From Devosia sp. (GTDB taxonomy: Bacteria; Pseudomonadota; Alphaproteobacteria; Rhizobiales; Devosiaceae): a stretch of 64,000 nt of DNA. Every line of letters begins with the position of its first letter. Position 1 is the first letter of the stretch. This document shows positions 18,134-27,893 of the stretch, piece by piece. The position numbers and the translations under genes are program-made. The stretch covers positions 146,501 through 210,500 of the forward strand of contig JADJPS010000007.1 of NCBI GenBank assembly GCA_016713105.1, written 5' to 3'. Below the pieces are notes generated by a model that saw only the letters and a list, made by a program, of their open reading frames with translations, was not told the origin of the DNA and made no database searches.

Positions 18134-18179
18134 TTCCCGGCCGGCCCGGCTTGATGATCCTGTCGCGGGCCGGGCCCGC

Positions 18180-20891
18180 TCAGGCCCGCCTGCCACGCTT
18201 TCCCGCTGCGGCCCGTACCCCCGGCAGCCACTCGCGCCGCCGCACGAACTCGACCAGCGCCTCGGCCGCCAGCGGCCGTGCGAAGGCATAGCCCTGCAGC
18301 GTCGAGCATCCCAGCTCCCGCAGGATTTCGGCGTGCTGCAGGGTCTCGACACCCTCCCCGACCACCTCGATGTCGAGGGCCCGACCGATCTCGACGATCG
18401 AGCGCACCAGCCGCCGCTGCGTCGGCGAGCTGACGATCGGGGCGACGAGCTGCCGGTCGATCTTCAGCCGGCGCGGCTTGAGCTGCATCAGGCTGACGAT
18501 CGAGGCATAGCCGGTACCGAAATCGTCGATCTCGACGTCGATGCCGAGATCCTTGATCTGGTCGATGTTCCAGCGCACCAGGTCCTCGGCCTCGTCGAGG
18601 AAGATCGACTCGACCAGTTCGAAGGACAGCGTGCCCGGCGGGATGCTGAGGTCGCGCAGCGAGGCGATCAGCTGCTCGTCCTGCAGCCGGCGGGCCGAGA
18701 CATTGACCGAGACCTTGGGGATCGCGAGCCCGATCTCGCGCCAGTGGGCGAAGTCGCGCAGAGCCGCCTCGAGCACGATCCGGTCGATGCTGCCGACGAC
18801 GCTCAGGTCCTCGGCCACGTCGAGAAACTGCGCCGGAGCGAGGAGTCCCTCGGTGGGATGCCGCCAGCGCGCCAGCGCCTCGACCCCCACGACCTCGAGC
18901 GTATGGGCGTCGAACTGCGGCTGGTAGAACGGCAGGAACTGGTCGGTCTCGAGCGCGTGCAGGATTTCGTCGGCGACCCGCTTGGTGCGGATCACCTCCG
19001 CCTGAAGCGCGTCGGTGAAGAACTCGAGCCGGTTGCGGCCCCGGCTCTTGGCTCGATAGAGGGCGATGTCGGCATTGATCAGCAGGCGCTCGGGATCGGC
19101 ATTGAGGCCGCGCTCGGAGGCAATGCCGATCGACACGCCGAACCGGCACTCGTGCCCCTCGTAGGCCACCGGCTGTCGCATCCGCGTGATGATGCGGTCG
19201 GCCAGGCTGGCCAGTGCCTCCTGGTCACCCTCGCGGATCGACACCACCACGAACTCGTCGCCGCCGATGCGTGCCACGAAGTCGTCGTTGCGCACATTGG
19301 CGCGCAGCACCGCCGCGGCGTGCACCAGCATGGCGTCGCCGGCCGCGTGGCCCAGCGTGTCGTTGATCTGCTTGAAGCGGTCGAGATCGATGTGCAGCAG
19401 CGCCACCGTACCGTTGTTGCGCTCGGCCCAGATCATCCGCTGCTTGAGGATATCGTCGAGATAGCGCCGATTGGGGAGGCCGGTCAGCGAATCGTGCAGC
19501 GCGTTGTGCTCGATGCTCGCCTTGGCCGCCTCCAGCTCCGAATTGCGCGCTTCGGTCAGCCGGTTGGCCCGCTTGAGGTTCTCGTTGAGTTCGACATCCG
19601 CCGAGACGTCCCAGTTCACCCCCACGATCTTGGAGGCCCCGTCGGGATCCTTGTACACCGCACCGATGGCGCGCACGTTGCGCACCAGCCCCTGGGGGGT
19701 GACCACGCGATACTCCGAGTGGTAGCGGCCGGTGACTTCGATCGCCAGCCGGAATTCTTCCTCGGCCCGCCTCAGGTCGTCCGGATGCAGCGCGTCGCGC
19801 CAATCCGCGTAGTGCCGCTTGCCGCCATCCTGCACCAGGCCGAACACCGCGTTGATCCGGTCGTCCCACAGCAGGTCGCCGGTTTCGAGGTCGTACTCGA
19901 ACACCCCCACCTGCGAGGTCTCGAGCGCCAGCCCCAGCCGCCGCGACAGGCGCTGCAGCTCGGCCTCGCGGCTCTTCAGCTGCTTGAGGTTCCGCTGCCG
20001 TTCCTCCAGCAGCCGGCCCGCCAGCAGGATCGGTACCGCAAGGATCAGTCCCAGCACGGTGAACCCGGCCCAGATGACCCAGGCGTCGGGCGGCGTCTGG
20101 GGCCACCCGCCCTTGGGAATGGCGGCGATCACCCAGCGACCCGCCGGCAGCACCACCTCGGCCGTCACCGGCCTGCCCGCGAACACCCGCTGCTCGCCGT
20201 AGAACCGCTCGCCCAGACGGCCGAGGCCGTCGCGCCCCGAGATCGCCACCTCGATGTCGAGGTCGGGGGCGCTGAGCCCGCTATCGGCATAGAGCCGTTC
20301 GGTATCGACCACCGCCGAGACGATGCCCCAGAACGCCTGCCGGCCATCCCGGTCGACAAAGACCGGGAAGCGACCGATGAAGCCGGTGCCGCCCTGGACC
20401 AGTTCTACCGGGCCGGCGAGCACCATTTCGCCGGTCTGCATCGCCCTCAGCGCCGCGCCGCGCTGGGCCGCGTTGGTCCGGTAGTCGAGCCCGAGCGCAC
20501 TCTCGTTGCCGCGCAGCGGATACATCAGCCTGACGACCAGATCGGGCGCCGCGGCGATGTTGCGCAACTGCGAATCCTCGGCGAACAGCTTGCTCGCGAG
20601 GTCGGCAAAGCGCGCCTGGCTCATCCCCGGTTCGGTCGAGATGGTGGCGACGATGCCCCGCACCAGCTGGATGTTGCCGTTGATATTGCCTTCGAGCTTG
20701 GCGCGCAGCAGGCTCAATTCCTTGAGCACGTCTGCCCTCAGCCGCTGCTCGTAGACTGTCTGGTTCTGGCTCGCGGCATAGGACGCGATGCCGAGCATGA
20801 CGATCAGCGCCATCACCGCCGGCGCCACCATCGGGCGCATCAGGCCGCGCTCCACTCGCCTCAGAAGGTCCCGCCATGCGGCCAATCGCAT
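18180..20891 (-). CDS. CHASE-PAS-GGDEF-EAL cyclic-di-GMP signalling protein
   Basis: About 903 residues. TM1 is near the N-terminus, then an extracytoplasmic CHASE-type sensor (STEPGMSQARFADLA), TM2 near residue 300 (WAGFTVLGLILAVPILLAG) and a PAS domain. The diguanylate cyclase domain has intact RIGGDEF, and the EAL domain keeps VEALARWRHP, SVNVSARRL, ELVES, IDDFGTGYASI and KIDRQL. Both catalytic halves look complete, so it could make or break c-di-GMP. ATG 20891 gives a basic N-terminus; ATG 20930 would add 13 residues. It is a paralogue of the protein at 38541. Confidence 0.92.
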   Translation of the reverse strand: MRLAAWRDLLRRVERGLMRPMVAPAVMALIVMLGIASYAASQNQTVYEQRLRADVLKELSLLRAKLEGNINGNIQLVRGIVATISTEPGMSQARFADLASKLFAEDSQLRNIAAAPDLVVRLMYPLRGNESALGLDYRTNAAQRGAALRAMQTGEMVLAGPVELVQGGTGFIGRFPVFVDRDGRQAFWGIVSAVVDTERLYADSGLSAPDLDIEVAISGRDGLGRLGERFYGEQRVFAGRPVTAEVVLPAGRWVIAAIPKGGWPQTPPDAWVIWAGFTVLGLILAVPILLAGRLLEERQRNLKQLKSREAELQRLSRRLGLALETSQVGVFEYDLETGDLLWDDRINAVFGLVQDGGKRHYADWRDALHPDDLRRAEEEFRLAIEVTGRYHSEYRVVTPQGLVRNVRAIGAVYKDPDGASKIVGVNWDVSADVELNENLKRANRLTEARNSELEAAKASIEHNALHDSLTGLPNRRYLDDILKQRMIWAERNNGTVALLHIDLDRFKQINDTLGHAAGDAMLVHAAAVLRANVRNDDFVARIGGDEFVVVSIREGDQEALASLADRIITRMRQPVAYEGHECRFGVSIGIASERGLNADPERLLINADIALYRAKSRGRNRLEFFTDALQAEVIRTKRVADEILHALETDQFLPFYQPQFDAHTLEVVGVEALARWRHPTEGLLAPAQFLDVAEDLSVVGSIDRIVLEAALRDFAHWREIGLAIPKVSVNVSARRLQDEQLIASLRDLSIPPGTLSFELVESIFLDEAEDLVRWNIDQIKDLGIDVEIDDFGTGYASIVSLMQLKPRRLKIDRQLVAPIVSSPTQRRLVRSIVEIGRALDIEVVGEGVETLQHAEILRELGCSTLQGYAFARPLAAEALVEFVRRREWLPGVRAAAGKRGRRA

Positions 20892-20992
20892 CACCGCCGC
20901 CCCAGTTGCACCCGCTTCTGCGGGGGGCATCAGGTTACGGCCGACCGCTTAACTTTGGCTTTAGGCGCCGCGACAATTTCCGAGCCTCGAAC

Positions 20993-21505
20993 TTAAGAGC
21001 CGATATTGATGATCTCGACCCGCCGGTTTTCGGCAGCCTCCGGGTCGGCCGTGTTGATCGGGTCGCTCTCCCCCTTGCCGATCGCCGTCAGCCGCTTGCG
21101 GTCGACACTGTGGAAGAATACCAGATGTTCGACCACCGAGGCGGCCCGCCGCTGGGACAACGCCAGGTTGTAGGCGTCCGATCCCTTGGCATCGGTATGC
21201 CCGATGATCTCGAAGCGATAGTCCTTGAGCCGGGAATCGCGCAGCGCCGCGCCCAGGGCCCTCAGCGTCAGGATCGCCTCGTTCTCGAGTTCGTCCGAAT
21301 CGTAGGCAAATTGCACCCGCATGCTGATCGAGGGGGCCTCGGCCACGGCGCCCGGCTTCACCTTGAGCCCGCGATTGGGTCCTTCCTTCGGCGTCAGCGC
21401 GTCCACGATCTGGTCCGACGACAAATCGTCCTGTGCCACCGCCGGACTGCCGGCGGACAGGGCCAGCACGAGGCCGAGCGCAACGATCTTGATGAGCTTC
21501 AGCAT
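20993..21505 (-). CDS. OmpA-family peptidoglycan-binding protein
   Basis: A 170-residue protein with a signal peptide (cleavage about SPAVAQ-DD) and a C-terminal OmpA domain: VQFAYDSDEL, FEIIGHTDAKGSDAYNLALSQRRA and ENRRVEI. The domain binds diaminopimelate in peptidoglycan. There is no beta-barrel and no lipobox, so it is periplasmic or envelope-associated. It starts 5 bases after the stop of the papain-like peptidase, so the two form an operon. Confidence 0.9.
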   Translation of the reverse strand: MLKLIKIVALGLVLALSAGSPAVAQDDLSSDQIVDALTPKEGPNRGLKVKPGAVAEAPSISMRVQFAYDSDELENEAILTLRALGAALRDSRLKDYRFEIIGHTDAKGSDAYNLALSQRRAASVVEHLVFFHSVDRKRLTAIGKGESDPINTADPEAAENRRVEIINIGS

Positions 21506-21510
21506 GTTTC

Positions 21511-23097
21511 TCACTCGGCAGTGTGAATGGGAACGTAGGCGGCGGAGATGAACCGTTCCGGGCTCGTCTTGTCCGGACGGGCGAGGATCGCCTCGCGCAG
21601 GGCCGTGAGGAACTCGCGCTCGGTCTCGGTTTCCGGGCGCGGCTCGCCGAACAGCGGCGAGCGCGAGGACAGCACCAGCAGCATCTCGTCGCCGAACGGG
21701 CCGGAGACCTCGAAGCGGTCGCGCCCGTCCTCGCCGTCCCCGAACCTCAGCCTGGAACCGGCCGCGACGGTCGTCAGGTTGTCGGCATCGACCTGCTGCA
21801 GATGCACCACCGTGCCGTCCGCCTGCACGTAGGCGACGTGCACGTAGCTGTCGAACTGCGGGGTGGCGACGCTGATGGCCAGCGTATCTCCGGCCCTGAG
21901 CTCGGTACCCGAAACCTCGACCCGAGGTGCCGCCCGCTCGGCGAGTTGCGCATCCAGCGTCAGCAGCGCCTCGCATTGCGGCCAGGGCGCCAGCGCCACT
22001 TCGACCGCGTCGACCTCGCCGGCCAGTTCCGCCTGCACCGCCTCGAGATCCTCGGGCCGGCCGACGAAACCCTCCGCCACCTTGCGGCCGCTGCGCGTCG
22101 AGATCTGCACCTTGGCGCATTCGAGCCCGCCGATGTCGAGCCTCTGCTTGGGGGTGTCATCGACGGGGTCGACCGGCGCCTCCGGCTCGATCGGCTCTTC
22201 CGGCGCCGGCGCATCCTCAGGGTCGAGGTCGGCCACCGGCACCTTGTCCCCCGAGGCCATCACCATCACGAAGGCCTCGGTCGTGCGGTTGACGAAGGTC
22301 TGGTAGTCCATCCGGCCATAGCCGCCGTCCGACCAGTCGGGCCCCCAGGAGTTGATGAACTTGAAGGTCTGCTTGGCCTCGTTGTAGCCGACCAGCGTGA
22401 TGGCGTGGCCGAAGGCATCCTCGGGCAGCGGCGGCGAGTGCCACACGGCCTTCGGCTTGTTCCACAGGTTGTCGAAGCCCTCGTCCGGCACCACCCGGAT
22501 GATCACCGGGTTGCCGGCAGCCAGTTCGCCCTTCACCTGGTCGACCCGGGTGTAGTCGACATAGCGGTAGTCGGTGATGCGGAAATCGCTTGCCGCCGAG
22601 ATCTGCTCGGCGGCGGGGTAGTCGCAGCGATCCTGGTCATAGGGGTAGTCGGCCAGCGACAGCGCCCCGCCATACTTGAGCGACTCGAGAATCAGCACGT
22701 TGGCGCTGCCGGACAGGCAGTCACCGGGGATACCGACATTCTGGTTGTAGAGGAATGCCGGGCTCGGAATCGACTGCGGCAGCGTGATGCGCCGCTGTTC
22801 GACCGCCGCCGCATAGTAGGCGCGAGCCGCATAGCCCACGGCCCAGCCGGTGCACGAACCCTGGTTGCCCTGGTCGCCCGGCACCGGGAAATGCTCGGAC
22901 AGGTCGACCACTGCGGGCAGGAACGAGCGGAACAGCGGCGTCGCGGTCAGCGAGCGCACCTTCACCGGGTCGCTCGCCATCGCCCCGTAGCCCCGCTTGA
23001 ACGGCGCGTCCTCCGCCACCGCCACGCCCGTCAGTACTGCAAGGCCCAGCGCCACTCCGGCCCCGAGCCCCCACGACAATCGACGCACAGCCCTCAT
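21511..23097 (-). CDS. secreted papain-family (C1) cysteine peptidase with DUF4384-like C-terminus
   Basis: A 528-residue protein. The signal peptide is at residues 1-29. The C1 peptidase domain has the catalytic Cys in DQGNQGSCTGWAVGYAARAY, the His in FGHAITLVGYN and the Asn in FINSWGPDWSDGGYGRM. A proline/acidic linker (residues about 280-315) leads to a C-terminal DUF4384-like beta domain (LRAGDTLAISVATPQFDSYVHVAY). ATG 23097 follows GCGAGGAAAAG; upstream codons to 23181 are not coding-like. No propeptide is obvious. It is co-transcribed with the OmpA-like gene, suggesting an envelope task. The target is unknown. Confidence 0.87.
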   Translation of the reverse strand: MRAVRRLSWGLGAGVALGLAVLTGVAVAEDAPFKRGYGAMASDPVKVRSLTATPLFRSFLPAVVDLSEHFPVPGDQGNQGSCTGWAVGYAARAYYAAAVEQRRITLPQSIPSPAFLYNQNVGIPGDCLSGSANVLILESLKYGGALSLADYPYDQDRCDYPAAEQISAASDFRITDYRYVDYTRVDQVKGELAAGNPVIIRVVPDEGFDNLWNKPKAVWHSPPLPEDAFGHAITLVGYNEAKQTFKFINSWGPDWSDGGYGRMDYQTFVNRTTEAFVMVMASGDKVPVADLDPEDAPAPEEPIEPEAPVDPVDDTPKQRLDIGGLECAKVQISTRSGRKVAEGFVGRPEDLEAVQAELAGEVDAVEVALAPWPQCEALLTLDAQLAERAAPRVEVSGTELRAGDTLAISVATPQFDSYVHVAYVQADGTVVHLQQVDADNLTTVAAGSRLRFGDGEDGRDRFEVSGPFGDEMLLVLSSRSPLFGEPRPETETEREFLTALREAILARPDKTSPERFISAAYVPIHTAE

Positions 23098-23228
23098 CTT
23101 TTCCTCGCCCACCCCAATGGACCGGCCGGTTCTCGCCCGCCTGCCGGAGCCTACGTGCGATTGGACGTCGCCGCCAAGCAAATCCTTGGGCCCGCCGCAT
23201 CACTGTGCCGCGAACCGATGCGGCCCGC

Positions 23229-24449
23229 TCACACCACCTTGGCCCGCGCCCTGAACTCCGGCCGGTCCCAGGCGCGATCCCTCAGCACCGCGCACAGTGC
23301 CCCGGCCGCCCGCTCCACCTCCACATGGCCGAGATAGAGCGGCGTCAGCCCGAAGCGCAGGATGTCCGGCTCGCGAAAATCCCCGATCACGCCGCGCGCG
23401 ATCAGTGCCTGCATCACCGCATGGGCCTCGGGGTGGCGCAGCGACACCTGCGTGCCGCGCCGTACCGCCGCGCGCGGCGTCGCCAGCTTGAGCTCCGGCG
23501 CCTCGGCCAGGACGATTGCGACGAAGCGCTCGAACAGCGCGTCCGCCTTGCGCTTTACGAGACCCAGGTCGATTCCCTCGAAGGCATCGAGCGCTGCATC
23601 GAGCGCCGACATCGACAGGATCGGCGGCGTCCCCACCCGCATCGCGGCGATCCCCGCGGCCGGCCGGTAGGCCGCCGAAAAGCTGAACGGGGCGGCGTGT
23701 CCGAGCCAGCCGGTGAGCGGCTGGCGCAGGCCCGCCAGATGCCGCGGCGCGGCATAGACGAAGGCCGGCGCCCCCGGACCGCCATTGAGGTACTTGTAGC
23801 CGCAGCCAACGGCGAAGTCCGCCTCGGCCGCATCGAGCTGGACCGGCAGGGCGCCGGCCGAGTGGGCCAGGTCCCAGACCGTCAGCCCCCCCACCGCATG
23901 GGCCATGGCGGTCAGCTGTGCCATGTCGAGCCGGGCGCCGGTGCGGTAATTGACCTCGGTGAGCAGCAGCACGCCGACCGCGTCATCAAGCGCGCCGGGG
24001 AGGGCCTCGGCATCCACCTCGCGCAGCGCATGCCCACGGCCCAGCAGCTCGGCGACGCCCGCCGCGATGTAGCTGTCGGTCGGGAAATTCCCCCGCTCGG
24101 TGAGGATCACCCGGCGGCCGGGCCTGAGCTGCAGCGCGGCGACCAGCACCTTGAACAGGTTGACCGAGGTCGAATCCGCCACCGTCACCGTGCCCGGCGC
24201 CGCCCCGACCAGCTTGCCGATGCGGTCGCCGAGCCGGCCCGGAAGGTCGATCCAGTCGTGCGTGTTCCAGCTCCGGATCAGCCCGTCGCCCCATTGCGTC
24301 GCGATCACAGCGTCGACACGTTCCCGCACCCCCCTCGGCAGCGCGCCGAGCGAATTGCCGTCCATGTAGATGATCCCCTCGGGCAGGCTGAAACGGGCCC
24401 GCGCAAAAGCCAGGGGGTCGGTGCGGTCGAGGTCTGCGGCGCTCTCCAT
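23229..24449 (-). CDS. kynU: kynureninase
   Basis: A PLP enzyme that cleaves kynurenine or 3-hydroxykynurenine to (hydroxy)anthranilate and alanine in tryptophan breakdown. The 406-residue protein has the kynureninase signatures YMDGNSLGALP, RSWNTHDWIDLP and ERGNFPTDSYIAAG. The PLP Lys lies in CGYKYLNGGPGAPAFVY, and TGWLGHAAPFSF follows. ATG 24449 was chosen; the frame continues upstream without coding character. No other kyn gene is adjacent. Confidence 0.95.
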   Translation of the reverse strand: MESAADLDRTDPLAFARARFSLPEGIIYMDGNSLGALPRGVRERVDAVIATQWGDGLIRSWNTHDWIDLPGRLGDRIGKLVGAAPGTVTVADSTSVNLFKVLVAALQLRPGRRVILTERGNFPTDSYIAAGVAELLGRGHALREVDAEALPGALDDAVGVLLLTEVNYRTGARLDMAQLTAMAHAVGGLTVWDLAHSAGALPVQLDAAEADFAVGCGYKYLNGGPGAPAFVYAAPRHLAGLRQPLTGWLGHAAPFSFSAAYRPAAGIAAMRVGTPPILSMSALDAALDAFEGIDLGLVKRKADALFERFVAIVLAEAPELKLATPRAAVRRGTQVSLRHPEAHAVMQALIARGVIGDFREPDILRFGLTPLYLGHVEVERAAGALCAVLRDRAWDRPEFRARAKVV

Positions 24450-24860
24450 GCACCTGCTACAGCACCCGCCGGCCGTGCTGTAAAGCACCTATCCGGCGGC
24501 GGCGCCGGGATCACCACGCGCTCGAGGGACGCCCGACAAGCTGCGCCGCGTCGGCACTGCGCCCACCGTCGGCAGGTGCCGCCCAGGCAAGGCGCGGGCA
24601 GGGACCGGCGCCGACAGCACCGCGGCGAGCGGCGGCCCCGCGAGCGGCCTCGCAGACAGCCCGATCCGGCGTCCGCCCCTGGTCGGAAGACACCGGACCT
24701 AGCCCCGTCCCGATGGGACGCCGCAGCGCATCTACGACTTTAGTATTACATTTTTCTACGACTTTAGTCGTACTCCACCGCCTTGACGTGCGCCGCCCCA
24801 GCGTCGAATGTGCCATCCAAGAGCGGGCACCCCCGCCACCAGAGGGAGACAGAGACCACG
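24450..24860. other. divergent intergenic region between kynU and the ABC ATPase
   Basis: A 411-base gap with no credible gene. The first 250 bases are very GC-rich. From about 24730 there is an AT-rich stretch with two copies of CTACGACTTTAGT, listed separately. It must hold the promoters of both divergent genes. Confidence 0.6.
24732..24772. repeat. direct repeat CTACGACTTTAGT, candidate operator pair
   Basis: Thirteen identical bases occur at 24732-24744 and 24756-24768, with a period of 24 bases. The second copy extends into a perfect dyad, ACGACT-TT-AGTCGT (24758-24771). It lies about 90-130 bases before the ATPase start at 24861. The core GACTTTAGTA recurs in inverse orientation at 34751-34762 upstream of the sugar-binding protein. 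This suggests a shared sugar-responsive regulator. Confidence 0.5.
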
Positions 24861-25904
<1,044 letters not shown>

Positions 25905-26436
25905 CCGTCCCGATCCCGGCGGGCACCATCGCCCCGCCCCCTCCTCTCCTCCCCTCGACGGGGGAGGGGAGGGGTGTGCCACAGCCTCTCCCGGCAGCAT
26001 CGTGCCCCGCAACCCATTGATCCCTCACCGGACTTCCGCCACTCGTCCCCGAGTTATCCCCGCCGCGCCGGGCTGTGCGATACTGCTTCGGTTCCCGGCA
26101 CGGGCGCGGTCGCTTACGGACGGCTGGCCGGGACGTCCGGGGTCGCCGGAGCCGTCCGGTGGCGGGCCGAAGCCATGGGCAACCGGTCGACTGGTCGGGT
26201 CCCGGCCTGGCAACAGGACGTGGAGCGCACCAGCCGCACACGCTCCTCATGGCGACCGGTTCAACTCAGACCCCGGAAGGACCGGCGCGGCGACGGCCGT
26301 TCATTAATTGCGGACTACCCGCGTGGCCCAACCGCGCCGGTCCCGCCCACCTGCTCCAAAAAGGGGCAGCGCTCTTTGACATCGCCCGGGGCCCATGGCC
26401 GCCGGGGGCTGCGTCACGTCCCTCGGGCGGTTGACC
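25905..26436. other. convergent intergenic region with no gene seen
   Basis: A 532-base gap between the convergent ATPase and Gfo/Idh/MocA genes. It starts with a strong hairpin (25941-25974). The remainder is GC-rich, with many short inverted repeats such as the GGACGTCCGGGG...CCGTCCGG area near 26130. Frames across it lack normal codon use. No tRNA or known small RNA was recognised. Confidence 0.55.
25941..25974 (+). terminator. 14-bp hairpin after the ABC ATPase gene
   Basis: Arms at 25941-25954 and 25961-25974 pair over 14 bases with two G-T wobbles around the loop TCGACG. The stem is all C/T on one side and G/A on the other. It lies 37 bases past the stop. No T-tract follows, so it is a terminator or 3'-end stabiliser. 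Confidence 0.6.
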
Positions 26437-27732
26437 CTACCGCGCGAGTTCGATCCCGGCCTCCGCCAGCATCGCATCGACATCGACCGTCTGCCCGGTC
26501 GCCATGGCGCGGTTGGCGGCAATTCCGGTGAGGATCGACCAGGCGCCCTCGCGATGTGTCGAGGCGCGGTTGTAGCGGTCCGGCGTCATGCTCTCGGGCG
26601 CGAACAGGTAGCCCAGCATCACCGGGTCGGCGCCGCCATGGTCGCCCTGGCCGGCCCATACATCGAGATTCTCCGGCCGGCCGCCGTGCAGGTGCAGCGT
26701 CGTCGTCATGTTGTCCTCATGCGCCGTGTCGCGCTCGCCGCCGAACACGCCGTGCACTTCCACATGCCGGTGCGTCAGTTCGCCCCTGGTGCCGTGGAAC
26801 TTGATCTCCAGCCCCTCCCACGGGGAATAGGCGCACAGCGTGTAGTTCAGCATCACCTCGTTGGCGTACTTCACCTGCACCTGCATGGTGTCTTCGATCG
26901 TGATGTCGTCGGCAAACACGCAGCGGTCGCGGAAATACCCATCGTCGCCCTCCGCCTCGAGGTAGAGTTCGCGCAGCGCCTCGTCGCCGGCGATGTCGAG
27001 CTTGTACTCGCACCTCTCGAACACCGGACAGGTGTGGCAACGGTCCGAGTGCTGCTCGAGCCCAAGCTGCCTAGCCATCTGCGCCGTATAGAACACCCGC
27101 TTGCCGTTGGCGCTGACGGTCCTCGGGGTCGAGCCGACCCACCAGTTCATCAGGTCGAAATGGTGCGTCGACTTGTGCACCAGCAGGCCACCGGACTTCT
27201 CCTTGTAGCGGTGCCACCGGCGGAAATAATCGGCCCCGTGCACCCGGTCGAGGTACCAGCGGAAGTCCACGGCCTCGATCTCCCCGATCGCCCCGCCCAT
27301 CAACAGTTCCTTGAGCTGCGTGCGCGCCGGCGTGTAGCGGTAGTTGAAGGTGACCGTCACCTTCCGGCCGCTCTCGCGCTGCGCCTCGAGAATCGCCTTG
27401 AGCTTGTCGAGGTCGACCGTCATCGGCTTTTCCGTCATCACGTCGCGCCCCGCCCTGAGCGCGCCGACGATGTACTCGTGGTGCAGGTCGTCCGGCGTCG
27501 TGACGATCACCGCATCCGGCTGCTGCTCGGCGATCATCCGATCGAAGTCGGCGGCCGCATAGGTGGCGATGCCGTTGCCCGGCTGGTCGGGCATCCTGCT
27601 GGCCGAGAGCCTCAGCCGCGAGGCGTTCACGTCGCACAGGGCCACCAGTGCGTTGCCCCGGGCGTGGGTTTCGGTGATCGCCTTGCGGAACATGGCATGG
27701 CGTCCACCGACGCCGACGATTGCATACTTCAA
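26437..27732 (-). CDS. Gfo/Idh/MocA family oxidoreductase
   Basis: A 431-residue NAD(P)-dependent sugar or polyol dehydrogenase-type protein. The N-terminal Rossmann fold starts YAIVGVGGRHAMF, with VIVTTPDDLHHEY and the catalytic-lysine motif MTEKPMTVD near residue 100. The C-terminal domain has GGLLVHKSTHHFDLMNWW, with the His pair typical of the family. A CHTCPVFERCEYK stretch adds a cysteine group not seen in minimal members. It starts with TTG at 27732, overlapping the stop of a short upstream frame (TTGA). The substrate is unknown. Confidence 0.9.
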   Translation of the reverse strand: MKYAIVGVGGRHAMFRKAITETHARGNALVALCDVNASRLRLSASRMPDQPGNGIATYAAADFDRMIAEQQPDAVIVTTPDDLHHEYIVGALRAGRDVMTEKPMTVDLDKLKAILEAQRESGRKVTVTFNYRYTPARTQLKELLMGGAIGEIEAVDFRWYLDRVHGADYFRRWHRYKEKSGGLLVHKSTHHFDLMNWWVGSTPRTVSANGKRVFYTAQMARQLGLEQHSDRCHTCPVFERCEYKLDIAGDEALRELYLEAEGDDGYFRDRCVFADDITIEDTMQVQVKYANEVMLNYTLCAYSPWEGLEIKFHGTRGELTHRHVEVHGVFGGERDTAHEDNMTTTLHLHGGRPENLDVWAGQGDHGGADPVMLGYLFAPESMTPDRYNRASTHREGAWSILTGIAANRAMATGQTVDVDAMLAEAGIELAR

Positions 27733-27893
27733 CGCGGGGGAATCCTGATTGGTGCGGGAACCGAGTTGTGCTCAGACTCGCGGCCGATGGCAAGGCTCCC
27801 GCCGGCCGCCCGGTGCACCAGGCCCTTTACGAAAGGCCCGAACCGCTGTTCGATGGGCGTCCCGACGATGATCAGGTCCTGCGGAGAGCCCAC

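Noticed and set aside
17931..20996. 1021-residue frame on the plus strand
   Set aside because: Antisense shadow of the CHASE-GGDEF-EAL gene, which has full domain motifs on the other strand.
25905..26436. Small RNA or tRNA in the convergent gap
   Set aside because: A GGTTCAACTC-like string near 26258 does not sit in a cloverleaf, and no RNase P, SRP, 6S or tmRNA core was seen.
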